From assembly GCF_004403065.1 (NCBI RefSeq), contig NZ_SOHA01000020.1, positions 1 through 64,000 on the forward strand: 64,000 nt of DNA, in the 5' to 3' direction. The position numbers and the translations under genes are program-made. Within the stretch, counting starts at the first letter, position 1, and each line of letters starts with the position of its first letter. A model generated the notes under the pieces. The model worked only from the letters and a program-made list of their open reading frames with translations. It had not been told where the DNA came from and did no database searches. Below, one piece after another: positions 8,110-17,395 of the stretch. This DNA is from Cryobacterium cryoconiti (GTDB lineage: Bacteria > Actinomycetota > Actinomycetes > Actinomycetales > Microbacteriaceae).

Positions 8110-9141
8110 ATGAAACTACCCCTCGTCGAACTCCACCTGCACATCGAGGGAACCCTCGAACCGGAGCTGCTCTTCGAACTGGCCGAGCGGAACGCGGTGA
8201 CCCTGCCGTGGGCATCGCTGGACGAACTGCGCGCCCAGTATGATTTCGCCGATCTGCAGTCGTTCCTGGACCTCTACTACCGGGCGTTGGACGTTGTGCG
8301 GGAACGGATCGACTTCGCCGACCTGACCCGCGCCTATCTCGCCCGGGCACGCACGGCGGGGGTGCGGCACGCGGAGATCTTCTTCGACCCGCAGGCGCAC
8401 ACGAGCCGGGGTGTGCCGCTCGGCACGGCCCTGGCCGGGGTGCGCGACGCCCTGGACCGTTCGGTCGACGAGTGGGGCATCACCACCAAGCTGATCGTGA
8501 CGTTCCTGCGCGACCGGCCGGCCGACGAAGCGCTGCAGATCCTGCGCGAGATCCTCGCCGACGGGGTGGCGATCGACGGAATCGGGCTGGACTCGGCCGA
8601 GGTCGGCTATCCCCCGGCGCTTTTCACCGAGGTCTTCGACCTGGCCCGCGCGCACGGTTTGCGCCTGGTCGCGCACGCCGGCGAGGAGGGGCCGCCCGAC
8701 TACGTCTGGCAGGCCCTCGACCTGCTCGGGGTGGAACGCATCGACCACGGCATCCGCAGCCTGGAGGACGAGGCGCTGCTCGACCGGCTCGTGCGGGACC
8801 GCGTGCCGCTCACCGTCTGCCCGTTCTCGAACGTGCGACTCCGGGTGATCGACACCCTCGCCGACCACCCGATCGTGCGGATGCTCGACCGCGGGCTGCT
8901 CGCCTGCATCAACTCCGACGACCCGGCCTATTTCGGCGGTTACATCGATGACAACCTGGCCGCGCTCGACGCGGAGTTCGACCTCGGGCCGGACCGGCTG
9001 GCCCTGCTCGCCCGGAACGGCATCGAGGCGTCGTTCCTGACACCCGCCGAGAAGGCCGCGCTCCTCGACGAGGTCGAGACCTGGCTGACCGCCCGGCGGG
9101 AGCCGGCCTCGGGGCCGGCTACAGCCATCCGTTCTTCTTGA
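8110..9141 (+). CDS. Adenine/adenosine deaminase (adenine deaminase type 2-like)
   Basis: This 343-residue amidohydrolase deaminates adenosine to inosine or adenine to hypoxanthine in purine salvage. Metal ligands and catalytic residues are visible: HLHIEGT near residue 9, HAGEEG in the middle, RIDHGIRS, and SDDPAYFGGY near the C-terminus. The Ser-Asp-Asp-Pro-Ala-Tyr-Phe signature is characteristic of the adenine deaminase branch (yeast Aah1-like, type 2) rather than classical adenosine deaminase, so adenine is the more likely substrate (family knowledge). Start ATG 8110 is divergent from the helicase. The last 23 bp overlap the convergent corA gene. Confidence 0.92.
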   Translation: MKLPLVELHLHIEGTLEPELLFELAERNAVTLPWASLDELRAQYDFADLQSFLDLYYRALDVVRERIDFADLTRAYLARARTAGVRHAEIFFDPQAHTSRGVPLGTALAGVRDALDRSVDEWGITTKLIVTFLRDRPADEALQILREILADGVAIDGIGLDSAEVGYPPALFTEVFDLARAHGLRLVAHAGEEGPPDYVWQALDLLGVERIDHGIRSLEDEALLDRLVRDRVPLTVCPFSNVRLRVIDTLADHPIVRMLDRGLLACINSDDPAYFGGYIDDNLAALDAEFDLGPDRLALLARNGIEASFLTPAEKAALLDEVETWLTARREPASGPATAIRSS

Positions 9142-10135
9142 ACACCCCGTAGAGGCCCACGCCCATCATGAGCATCAGGGAGAGGGCGAACGGGTAACCG
9201 AACACCCAGCCGAGCTCGGGCATATGGGTGAAATTCATGCCGTAGACGGCGCCGACGAGGCTGGGCGCGAAGAGGATGGCCGCCCAGCTGGAGATCTTCT
9301 TGACCTCTTCGCTTTGGGCCAGGCTGGTCTCGGACAAACGCCGGGTCTCCTCGTTCTGGCGCTGGGTGACGAGGGTGCTGTGCACCGTGAGCGCGTTGTC
9401 GAGGAGCTGGCGAAACGCATCGCCGCGCTCGACGATACGGAGAGTGTGGTCGAGCACGTCCCGCAGGTGATGGCCCAGCTCCGCGGCGACATGGTGGGTG
9501 GCGAAGCCCTTCTGCAGCGACTCCAGCATGCCCACGAGCGGCTGCGTCGCACGCTGGAACTCGATCACCTCACGGGAGAGGTCGTAGATGCGCCGCGCCA
9601 CGGCCTGGTTGCCGTCGAAGAGCTGGTCCTCGATCTCGTCGATGTCGTTCTCCAGCCCGGCGACGACCGGCCCGTACTCGTCGACGATCTGGTCGAGGAT
9701 GGCGTAGAGCACGGCCTCCGGTCCGAGGGCCAGCAGTTCCGGCGTCTTCTCCATGCGCTCGCGCACCTGCGCGAGGTCGGGCGACTCGGCGTGGCGGATG
9801 GTGGCCACGAAGTCGGGGCCGACGAAGACGTGCAGTTCGCCGAATTCGACGCGTTCCTCCCGGTCGAGGTAACGGGCCGGGCGCAGCACCACGAACAGGA
9901 TGTCGCCGAAGCGCTCCAGCTTCGCCCGCTGGTGGCCCTTCAGCGCGTCTTCAACCGAGAGGTGGTGCAGGCTGAATTCGGCCGCGACCGAGCGGATCTC
10001 GTCGGGCGATGGCCGGTACATCCCGATCCAGGCGAAGCCGTGGTGGGCCTTCATCACCTCGTACGTCTCGTCGAGCGACCCCGGGTTCGCCTCCCGGTGG
10101 CCGTTCACGTATACAGCGTTGTCGATCAGTGCCAC
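9119..10135 (-). CDS. corA: CorA family magnesium/cobalt transporter
   Basis: CorA is a pentameric membrane channel that imports Mg2+ (and Co2+). The 338-residue protein has a large cytoplasmic N-terminal domain with long helices and two C-terminal transmembrane helices. The family-defining YGMN motif closes the first helix, followed by a short acidic loop (FTHMPELGW). The protein ends in a basic tail (FKKNGWL), as is usual. Start ATG 10135 is preceded by AAGGAGAA. The 3' end overlaps the deaminase gene on the other strand. Confidence 0.95.
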   Translation of the reverse strand: MALIDNAVYVNGHREANPGSLDETYEVMKAHHGFAWIGMYRPSPDEIRSVAAEFSLHHLSVEDALKGHQRAKLERFGDILFVVLRPARYLDREERVEFGELHVFVGPDFVATIRHAESPDLAQVRERMEKTPELLALGPEAVLYAILDQIVDEYGPVVAGLENDIDEIEDQLFDGNQAVARRIYDLSREVIEFQRATQPLVGMLESLQKGFATHHVAAELGHHLRDVLDHTLRIVERGDAFRQLLDNALTVHSTLVTQRQNEETRRLSETSLAQSEEVKKISSWAAILFAPSLVGAVYGMNFTHMPELGWVFGYPFALSLMLMMGVGLYGVFKKNGWL

Positions 10136-10218
10136 GCGCGTTCTCCTTAGATACCAGCTACCAGTGTCGCACCGGGCTCACCGCCCGCTGACCGAGGCAG
10201 GCTCGTCGGCGGGGACGG

Positions 10219-10224
10219 TAGGTT
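10219..10224 (+). promoter_or_regulatory. Candidate leaderless -10 box of the phosphopantetheinyl transferase gene
   Basis: TAGGTT lies exactly 6 nt before the GTG start at 10231, the spacing expected if transcription begins at the start codon. There is no Shine-Dalgarno sequence in the gap. Confidence 0.45.
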
Positions 10225-10230
10225 GGGGTC

Positions 10231-10932
10231 GTGAATCCTGAGCGAGCCGGCGACGTCGTCGTGGTGCTCGCTCCCCGCGGGCCCACGGATGCCGACGATC
10301 GCCTGCTGCTCGCCACCGCTGCCGCGTGGGTGCTCGGCGTTGCGCCACCGTCGGTGCGGATCGAGCGCAGCTGCCCGCACTGTGGCGGCACGGACCACGG
10401 CCGCCCGCTGGTGGCGGTGTCGCCCGGAGCCGGCAGCGGGGCCGGCCCGCTGCACGTCAGCCTCAGTCGGGCCGGACGGAGCGCCGCGTTCGCCCTGACC
10501 TTCCTCGGCCCGGTCGGGATCGACGTCGAGTCCGTCGCGGCTGTGTCCCGGGCGGGGGTCGACCCGGCCCTGTTCGACGCGGTCGCGTTCGGGCCGGCCG
10601 AGCTCGCCGCCCTGTCCGCGGTGCCGAGCAGTGACGCCGCCGACGCCCGGGCCCGGATGTGGACCGCGAAGGAGGCGGCACTGAAGTGCACCGGCGACGG
10701 GCTCCGGGTGGACCCGCGCGACCTGACCGTCGGACTGCCGGGCCGCGAAGACCCGCCCGACGTCGTCCTGACCGCCTGGCGCGGAGCCGGCTTCCCGGTC
10801 GAGGCCCTGCGCCTGCGCGGCTTCGAGCCGGGCGCCGGGCTCGTCGGCACGGTGGCCGTGCTCTCGGAGGACGGGTTCGCCGCGGGCGGGCCGACCGTGA
10901 GCGTGGTGCCGGCCGCGGCCATCCGTCGGTGA
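10231..10932 (+). CDS. 4'-phosphopantetheinyl transferase superfamily protein (Sfp-type)
   Basis: This protein transfers the phosphopantetheine arm of coenzyme A onto a conserved Ser of carrier proteins. The 233-residue sequence carries both family signatures: GIDVE (Mg2+/CoA site, about residue 91) and WTAKEAALKCTGDGL (about residues 143-157). Length and the two motifs point to the Sfp/Gsp group that serves NRPS carriers rather than AcpS. It converges on the M1 peptidase/Pls operon, leaving 12 bp between stops, so the natural partner is the carrier domain of the Pls-like synthetase (inference from context). Confidence 0.9.
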   Translation: MNPERAGDVVVVLAPRGPTDADDRLLLATAAAWVLGVAPPSVRIERSCPHCGGTDHGRPLVAVSPGAGSGAGPLHVSLSRAGRSAAFALTFLGPVGIDVESVAAVSRAGVDPALFDAVAFGPAELAALSAVPSSDAADARARMWTAKEAALKCTGDGLRVDPRDLTVGLPGREDPPDVVLTAWRGAGFPVEALRLRGFEPGAGLVGTVAVLSEDGFAAGGPTVSVVPAAAIRR

Positions 10933-10944
10933 CGCCGGCCCGGC

Positions 10945-12357
10945 CTAGAGCTTGGGCAGCGCGCTCCGGTAGATCCAGCGGTCAACGATCCGGCGGATCT
11001 CGCTGCTGTCGGTGTGCACGGTGAAGAATTCGACGAAGTCGTCGGTGGAGACAGAGCCGTGGTGGCGCGCCCGGGTGTAGGCGCGCACGGCGCCGAAGAA
11101 CACATCGTCGCCGAGTGACCGTCGCAACGCGTGCAGAGCCAGCGCACCGCGCTTGTAGACCCGGTCGTCGAACATATCGTGCGGGCCCGGATCGCCGACC
11201 ACGATGTCGCGCGGCAGCGCCTCGATCTCGGCGCGGTGCACGGCGGCGCTCGTGTCCGCGGGAAGGCCCCCGCTGGCCTCGGCCCACAGCCACTCGGCGT
11301 AGCAGGCGAACCCCTCGTGCAGCCAGATGTCCTGCCACCGCGACACGGTCAGGCTGTTGCCGAACCACTGGTGGGCGAGTTCATGGGCGATCAACCGGTC
11401 GCTGCCGTGCAGGCCGTCGACGTGGTTGCGGCCGAAGACGGCAAGGCCGTGCGCCTCGAGCGGGATCTCCAACTCGTCGTCGGTGACGACGACGGAGTAC
11501 ACGCCGAACGGGTAGGGACCGAAGAGACCGTCGAAGACGGCGATCATCTCGGGCAGGCGGGCGAAGTCCACCGCCACCTCACGGGCGAGGTTGGCCGGAA
11601 AGAAGATGCGCTGGGCCACCGGGGCGGCCGCCACGTCGGCCCGGCGGTACCGGCCGATCAGCACCGTGGCCAGGTAGGTGGCCATCGGCTCCGTCACCTC
11701 GTAGGTCCAGCTGCTGCGTCCCGACCGCGTCGTGCGAGCGATCAGCGCGCCGTTGGAGACGACCGTGTACGGGTCTTCGCAGGCGACCCGGATCCGGAAC
11801 GAGGCCTTGTTGCTCGGGTGGTCGTTGCAGGGGAACCACGACGCGGCACCGGTGGGCTGCCCGGCGACCAGCACGCCGTCGTCCAGTTCCTCCCAGCCGA
11901 CCTCGCCCCAGATGCTGTTCAACGGATGCGGCGTGCCACGATACCGCACGGTCACCTCGAACCGCTCCCCCGCTTCGATCGCCGTGGCCACCGTGATGGT
12001 GAGCTTGCGCTTGCTCTGGCTGACCTTCTGCGCCCGCACCCCGTCGACGGTGACCCGGTCCACGGTGAGGCCGTCGAAATCGAGGCTGAACCGGTCCAGC
12101 CGGAGGGACGCCAGGCCGGTCACCGTCGCTGTTCCCCGCAGCTGATTGGTGGACACCCGGTAATCGAGGTCCAGGTCGTAGTGCAGGGCGAGGTACCCGC
12201 CGTTGCCGTTACCCGGCAGGTACGGGTCGCCCGCGGACGCGGAGCCGTGGCCGGCGGCGGCGAGCGCTGGCCTGGGCGGCAGCGCGGTGAGGCTTTTGGC
12301 GGGACTCGGAGCGGGGATCGTGGCGAGGGCGGGACTCTTCGGCGGGGTGCGAGGCAT
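10945..12357 (-). CDS. M1 family zinc metallopeptidase (candidate poly-amino-acid hydrolase)
   Basis: The 470-residue protein is an M1 (gluzincin) metallopeptidase. It has an N-terminal beta-rich domain, then the zinc site HELAHQWFGN near residue 324 and the third ligand in WLHEGFACYAEWLW about 20 residues later. A classical signal peptide is not evident; the first 40 residues are Pro/Ala rich. It begins 6 bp after the Pls-like gene on the same strand, so the two are almost certainly co-transcribed. In epsilon-poly-L-lysine producing streptomycetes an M1-type polylysine-degrading enzyme (Pld) accompanies pls (from memory), so a role in trimming or detoxifying the polymer is a good hypothesis. 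General aminopeptidase activity is the alternative. Confidence 0.9.
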   Translation of the reverse strand: MPRTPPKSPALATIPAPSPAKSLTALPPRPALAAAGHGSASAGDPYLPGNGNGGYLALHYDLDLDYRVSTNQLRGTATVTGLASLRLDRFSLDFDGLTVDRVTVDGVRAQKVSQSKRKLTITVATAIEAGERFEVTVRYRGTPHPLNSIWGEVGWEELDDGVLVAGQPTGAASWFPCNDHPSNKASFRIRVACEDPYTVVSNGALIARTTRSGRSSWTYEVTEPMATYLATVLIGRYRRADVAAAPVAQRIFFPANLAREVAVDFARLPEMIAVFDGLFGPYPFGVYSVVVTDDELEIPLEAHGLAVFGRNHVDGLHGSDRLIAHELAHQWFGNSLTVSRWQDIWLHEGFACYAEWLWAEASGGLPADTSAAVHRAEIEALPRDIVVGDPGPHDMFDDRVYKRGALALHALRRSLGDDVFFGAVRAYTRARHHGSVSTDDFVEFFTVHTDSSEIRRIVDRWIYRSALPKL

Positions 12358-12363
12358 GGGGCG

Positions 12364-15300
12364 TCAAGTCTGCCACGGCGGGGCACGCCAGGGCGAAATG
12401 GGGTTGCCCGACCACACCGACCCGGCCGGCACGCGTTCCCCGCGCATGACCAGGGAGGCAGGTCCCACGGTCGCTCCCTCGCCGATGCCGGCGGCCGGCA
12501 GGATCACACTGTGCGGCCCGAGCGTCGCCCCGGCCGCCAGGGTGACCCGGTCCAGCTGCATGATCCGGTCGTGGAACAGGTGCGTCTGCACGACGCAGCC
12601 CCGGTTGACGGTGGCGCCGTCCTCGAGGGTCACCAGGTCGGCCTCGGGCAGCCAGTACGACTCGCACCAGACCCCGTGCCCGACGTTCGCGCCGAGGCTG
12701 CGCAGCCAGAGGGCGAGCACGGGCGTTCCGGCGGCCTTGGCCGCGAACCAGGGTCGGGCGACCATTTCGACGAAGCTGTCCGACACCTCGTTGCGCCAGA
12801 TGAACGATGACCAGAGCGGATGCTCCGTGGCGTCGATCCGGCCGATCAGCAGCCACTTCGCGGCCGTGGTCACGACGGCGGCGACCGCGCCCGCAGCCAG
12901 GAGGACCAGTCCCGAGAGCGCGAGGGCCCAACCCGCACCGAGCAGCAGCCAGAGCGCATCGAGGGCGGCCAGCACGCCGAGTCCGATCAGGGCCGTGACG
13001 ATGACCGGCACGATGCGCAACAGCTCCCACAGGGCACGCCAGGTGACGAGCCGGGCCGGCGGGTGGAAGGTGCGGGCTTCGTCGACATCCGTTGTCGTGC
13101 GGCGCAACCGTTCGGGCGGGTTGCCCAGCCACGACGACCCGCGCTTCGCCTTGCGCGGGGTGGAGGAGAGCACGGCGACGAGACCGTTGCGCGGCACGGT
13201 GCGCCCGGCGCCCGCGATGCCGCTGTTGCCGAGGAAGGCCCGGCGACCGACCTTCGCCGGTCCGATGCGCAGCCAGCCGCCGCCCAGCTCGTAGCAGGCC
13301 ACCATGGTGTCGTCGGCCAGGAAGGCGGCCGGGGCGATGGTCGTCAGGGCGGGGATCAGCAGCACGGTGGAGGCTTCCACACCCGCGCCCACCTTCGCGC
13401 CGAGCAGGCGCAGCCAGACCGGGGTGAGCAGGCTCGCGTAGACGGGGAACAGCAGCGTGCGGGCGCTGTCCAGGATGCGTTCGGTCATCCAGACCTGCCA
13501 GCCGATGCGGCTGCGCACCGGGTAGTACCCCTCGCGCAGGCCCACGCCGAGCGCGCGCACCGCGAGGAGCACCAGACCCGCGTAGACGAGGCCGGCGGCC
13601 GGCACCGCGGCCAGGGTGGCCAGGGCGGCCCGGCCGAGCGCGTCACCCAGGGTGGCGGCGTCGCCGATCGCGGCCCCCACGATCAGTGCGCCGACGAGCA
13701 CGGCGATCACGGGCAGGGCCGTCATCGCGATGGCCCCGGCGGCGAAGGCGGTCAGCCAGCGGGTCCCGCGCGGTGGGCGTTCGGCCGGCCACGACGCGTG
13801 GGCGGCACCGACCCGGGCGGCCGGGGATCCCGCCCACCGTTCGCCCGGCGGAACCGGTCCGGACACGGCGGAGCCGGATTCGATCACGGCACCGGCCCCG
13901 ATCCGGGCGCCGCCGAACAGGGCGCTGCGGGAGCCGACGGTCGCGCCGGCGCCGATCCGCACCGCCCCGATGCGCAGCACATCGCCGTCGATCCAGTAGC
14001 CCGACAGGTCGGTCTCGGGTTCGATGGCCGCCCCCGCACCGATCGTGAGCATCCCGGTCACCGGCGGCAGGGTGTGCAGGTCGACGTCGGTGCCGATGCG
14101 GGCGCCGAGGGCCCGCGCGTAGTAGCTGATCCAGGGCGCGCCGGCCAGACTCACGGCGTCCGAGAGCAGCGCCACCTGTTCGGCCAGCCACAGCCGCAGG
14201 TGCACGGAGCCACCCCGAGGATAGTTGCCCGGCTCCACGCCGCGCAGCAGCAGGCGGGCGGCGACGACGGAGAGGGCCATCTTGCCGGGCGGCGTGACGA
14301 ACAGCAGGAACCCGGCGGCCACCCACCACCAGGAGATCGTCGGGGCGAAGGAGGCTCCGCCCCAGGCGGAGAGCAGGTTGTTCGCCGCCGCGAGGTAGAC
14401 CAGCCACCGCGCGCCGACCAGCACGTGCAGGGGCACGCCCAGCAGGGTGAGGGCCAGCTGGCTGCGCCGGGGAACCGGCAGCACCGTGCGCCCGCTGCTC
14501 GGCGCCGCGGGCACCCGGCCGTCGAGCTCATCGGCGAGGGAACCGATCCGGGGGTAGTCGTAAATGTCGGAGACGCGGGTGTCGGGGAACCGTTCGCGGA
14601 TGGTCGAGACGAATTGCGCGGCGGAGAGCGATCCGCCGCCGTGGGCGAAGAAGTCAGCATCCGGGCCGTCGGCCGGCACCCCGAGGATGGCGGCCCAGCC
14701 GTCGGCGAGCCAGGCGGCCGTGGGCGTGAAGGCATCCGTCTGCTCGCCGCCCGTGGTCGGCAGCGGCCAGGGCAGGGCGCCGCGGTCGACCTTGCCGGAG
14801 GTGCGGGTGGGCAGCTCGTCGACGACGTGCAGCAGCGGCACGAGCGCGGCCGGCAATTCCTCGCGCAGACGGATGTTGGCGGCCGCCCGGTCGAAGACGG
14901 CCCCCTCGACCTGGGCCAGATAGCCGACCAGGACCTGGTTGCCGGCCGGTGTTCTCTGCACGACCGCGGCCGCCCCGGCCACCCCGGGGAGCGCGCGCAG
15001 CGCGGCCTCGATCTCGCCGAGTTCGATCCGCCGCCCGCCGAGCTTCACCTGGTCGTCGGCTCGGCCGACGAACACGAGACCCTCGCGTTCGTAGCGCACC
15101 AGGTCGCCGCTGCGGTAGGCACGGTGCCAGCCCAGTTCGACGTGCGGGGCGTACTTCTCGGCGTCCTTGGCGGCGTCGAGGTAGCGGGCCAGCCCGACCC
15201 CGCCGATGATGAGCTCCCCCGTTTCGCCGTGGGCGACGCGGGCGCCGGCCGCGTCGACCACGGCCAGGTCCCAGCCGGCCAGCGGAAGCCCGATGCGCAC

Positions 15301-16296
15301 GGGCCCCTCGCCGTCGAGCCGGGCGGCGCAGGCGACGACGGTGGCCTCGGTCGGCCCGTAGGTGTTCCAGACCTCCCGGCCGCGCACGGCGAGCCGGGCG
15401 GCGAGTTCGGGCGGGCAGGCCTCGCCGCCGAAGATCAGCAGTCGCACCCGTTCGAGCGATTCCTCCGGCCACAGCGCGGCGAGGGTGGGCACGGTCGAGA
15501 CCACGGTCACCCCGTGCTTGATCAGCCACGGGCCGAGGTCGACACCCGACCGCACCAGCGACCGGGGCGCCGAAACGAGGCAGGCGCCGTTCCGCCAGGC
15601 CAGCCACATCTCCTCGCAGGACGCGTCGAAGGCCACCGACAATCCGGCCAGAACCCGGTCCGCGGGCCCGATCGGTTCGGACTGGAGGAAGAGGTCGGCC
15701 TCCGCGTCGACGAACGCGGCGGCCGAGCGGTGCGCCACCGCGACCCCTTTCGGCACGCCGGTCGAGCCGGAAGTGAAGATCACCCAGGCGTCGTCGTCGG
15801 GGGTGGGCATGGCGCCGATGGTGCCGGCGAGGGCCAGGTCGTCGCCGGGCGGGAGCATCCGTTCGGCGAACATGTCGGCGTCGATGCCGCTGCGCACCGC
15901 GAACACGCCCCCGGCCCCGATCACCCCCACAACCCGGGCCTCACCGAAGACGAGCCGGGCACGCTCCTCGGGGTCGTCGGCGTCGACCGGCACATAGGAG
16001 GCGCCGACCAGGAGCGTGGCCAGAATGGAGAGGTACAGTTCGCGGGTTCCCGACGGGATCCGGATGCCCACGGTGTCGCCGCGGCGCACCCCGCTGCGGC
16101 TGAGCTGCTCGGCCTGCTCGGTGACCAGGCGGATCAGGTCCCGGTAGTTGACGGCTCCGTCGACGTCTTCGAGGGCGAGGGCGGTCGGATGCCGCTCGGC
16201 CGTCTCGAGCAGAATGTCGACGAGGGTCCGGGCGCGCGAAGTGCGGTGCCCGGCCGCGAGCACGTCCTGGCCGGGCTGAATCGGGGTCAGGGTCAC
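12364..16296 (-). CDS. pls: Pls-type single-module NRPS (epsilon-poly-L-lysine synthetase-like)
   Basis: This 1310-residue membrane NRPS matches the Pls architecture. An adenylation domain (about 20-505) carries the A3 loop FTSGSTGVPKG and ends near TSGKVDRG. A carrier domain has the phosphopantetheine Ser in GGGSLS near residue 555. The rest has six predicted TM helices in three pairs (about 615-675, 845-920, 1090-1150) separating three tandem hexapeptide-repeat-like domains that replace normal condensation domains. There is no thioesterase. Reading specificity positions by alignment to the PheA frame gives D-A-E-S-I-G-T-V-V-K, very close to the lysine code I recall for BacB. Such enzymes join one amino acid iteratively into a homopolymer. 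Start GTG 16296 has GAGGAG 5 nt upstream. Lysine is the best guess; another basic amino acid is possible. Confidence 0.9.
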   Translation of the reverse strand: MTLTPIQPGQDVLAAGHRTSRARTLVDILLETAERHPTALALEDVDGAVNYRDLIRLVTEQAEQLSRSGVRRGDTVGIRIPSGTRELYLSILATLLVGASYVPVDADDPEERARLVFGEARVVGVIGAGGVFAVRSGIDADMFAERMLPPGDDLALAGTIGAMPTPDDDAWVIFTSGSTGVPKGVAVAHRSAAAFVDAEADLFLQSEPIGPADRVLAGLSVAFDASCEEMWLAWRNGACLVSAPRSLVRSGVDLGPWLIKHGVTVVSTVPTLAALWPEESLERVRLLIFGGEACPPELAARLAVRGREVWNTYGPTEATVVACAARLDGEGPVRIGLPLAGWDLAVVDAAGARVAHGETGELIIGGVGLARYLDAAKDAEKYAPHVELGWHRAYRSGDLVRYEREGLVFVGRADDQVKLGGRRIELGEIEAALRALPGVAGAAAVVQRTPAGNQVLVGYLAQVEGAVFDRAAANIRLREELPAALVPLLHVVDELPTRTSGKVDRGALPWPLPTTGGEQTDAFTPTAAWLADGWAAILGVPADGPDADFFAHGGGSLSAAQFVSTIRERFPDTRVSDIYDYPRIGSLADELDGRVPAAPSSGRTVLPVPRRSQLALTLLGVPLHVLVGARWLVYLAAANNLLSAWGGASFAPTISWWWVAAGFLLFVTPPGKMALSVVAARLLLRGVEPGNYPRGGSVHLRLWLAEQVALLSDAVSLAGAPWISYYARALGARIGTDVDLHTLPPVTGMLTIGAGAAIEPETDLSGYWIDGDVLRIGAVRIGAGATVGSRSALFGGARIGAGAVIESGSAVSGPVPPGERWAGSPAARVGAAHASWPAERPPRGTRWLTAFAAGAIAMTALPVIAVLVGALIVGAAIGDAATLGDALGRAALATLAAVPAAGLVYAGLVLLAVRALGVGLREGYYPVRSRIGWQVWMTERILDSARTLLFPVYASLLTPVWLRLLGAKVGAGVEASTVLLIPALTTIAPAAFLADDTMVACYELGGGWLRIGPAKVGRRAFLGNSGIAGAGRTVPRNGLVAVLSSTPRKAKRGSSWLGNPPERLRRTTTDVDEARTFHPPARLVTWRALWELLRIVPVIVTALIGLGVLAALDALWLLLGAGWALALSGLVLLAAGAVAAVVTTAAKWLLIGRIDATEHPLWSSFIWRNEVSDSFVEMVARPWFAAKAAGTPVLALWLRSLGANVGHGVWCESYWLPEADLVTLEDGATVNRGCVVQTHLFHDRIMQLDRVTLAAGATLGPHSVILPAAGIGEGATVGPASLVMRGERVPAGSVWSGNPISPWRAPPWQT

Positions 16297-16419
16297 ACAG
16301 GCTCCTCAAACGGTCGCGGTGCCAGCCACCGCGCGCCACCAGCTTAGAACCCGCAGGTAACGAGCAGGTGTCTTATTACGGGAACCCCGGCACCCGCGCT
16401 TTCCGGGCCTGACGGACGG

Positions 16420-17280
16420 TCAGATCAGACCGTGGCGGCGGAAGGCGTTCCAGACACCGTCGTCCTGCACCGAGGTGGTGACCTCGTCGGCGTGGGCTTT
16501 GACGGCATCCGTCGCGTTGCCCATGGCGATGCCGACCCCGCAGACCTGCAGCATCTCGATGTCGTTGCTGCTGTCGCCGATACCGAGGGCGGATGCCGCG
16601 TCGAGGCCGAGCCGGTCGAGCAGCTGAAGAATGGTGGAGCCCTTGTTCACACCGTTCAGTGTGACCTCGCCGCTGCCCCGGCCCATGTGCGGGATGGTGC
16701 CGGTGATCACATGGAAGTCCGCGCCGAGCGCCTCCGAAACGCGGTCGAACGCCCGAAGGTCACCGGCCAGGAACACCGATTTAGCGATGCCGGTGTGCCG
16801 GTACGGGCGCACATCGGCGAACGCTTTCAGGGCTGGGTGGTCGTCGTCGGCATCGGTGACGGATTCCGGTTCGGAGCCGGCTTCCGCCTTCCGCGCGCGG
16901 TCCGCCGCGTAGTACTCCGCGAAGCGGTCCCGCACACCGGGACTCGGATACAGCTCGTCGAAGGACTGCAGGTAGAAGTCGTACCCGGACTCCTCGTAGA
17001 AGCCGATCATCCGTTCCACGGCCTCGGCCGGCATCGTGCGCTTGATCACGAGCTCATCGCCGATCTCCGCGAACCCGCCGCCGGAGCTGATGGTGCCGTC
17101 GAATCCGATGTCGCGGATTTCGGGGTAGATCTCGACCGACGCCCGTCCGGTGCTGAGGTACACCAGATGCCCGTTGCCCCGGGCGGTGCGCACCGCCGCG
17201 ATGGACGACTCCGCGATCCCCGAGCCGGTTTGCAGGAGGGTGCCGTCGACGTCAACGAACGCGATGCGGGGGGAAATCAT
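16420..17280 (-). CDS. HAD superfamily IIB (Cof-like) phosphatase
   Basis: This 286-residue cytosolic phosphatase belongs to the Cof/YidA type of HAD hydrolases, which act on sugar phosphates and other small phosphoesters. Motif I is FVDVDGTLL (nucleophile Asp and acid/base Asp), motif II is YLSTGRAS, and motif III/IV is GIGDSSNDIEML followed by GVGIAMGNATDAVKAHAD. A C2-type cap sits between motifs II and III. I chose ATG 17280 because GGAG lies upstream at normal spacing and the product begins directly at the HAD core; an in-frame extension to 17319 exists. It sits upstream of the Pls operon on the same strand with a 123-bp gap. Confidence 0.92.
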   Translation of the reverse strand: MISPRIAFVDVDGTLLQTGSGIAESSIAAVRTARGNGHLVYLSTGRASVEIYPEIRDIGFDGTISSGGGFAEIGDELVIKRTMPAEAVERMIGFYEESGYDFYLQSFDELYPSPGVRDRFAEYYAADRARKAEAGSEPESVTDADDDHPALKAFADVRPYRHTGIAKSVFLAGDLRAFDRVSEALGADFHVITGTIPHMGRGSGEVTLNGVNKGSTILQLLDRLGLDAASALGIGDSSNDIEMLQVCGVGIAMGNATDAVKAHADEVTTSVQDDGVWNAFRRHGLI

Positions 17281-17395
17281 GGTGCTCCAGACGGGTGGTC
17301 TCCGGGGCGTTTGCATCATCGAAAGACGGCCGGAGCGGTGTAGTCGTATATATCGACGCTAGCTGCTGACACGCGCACCCCGTAACCGGAAAAGG

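Noticed and set aside
12820-16347. 1175-codon open frame on the + strand opposite the Pls-like gene
   Set aside because: It is the antisense shadow of a high-GC gene: composition is Gly/Arg/Gln/His rich with no domain, and the opposite strand encodes a clear NRPS.
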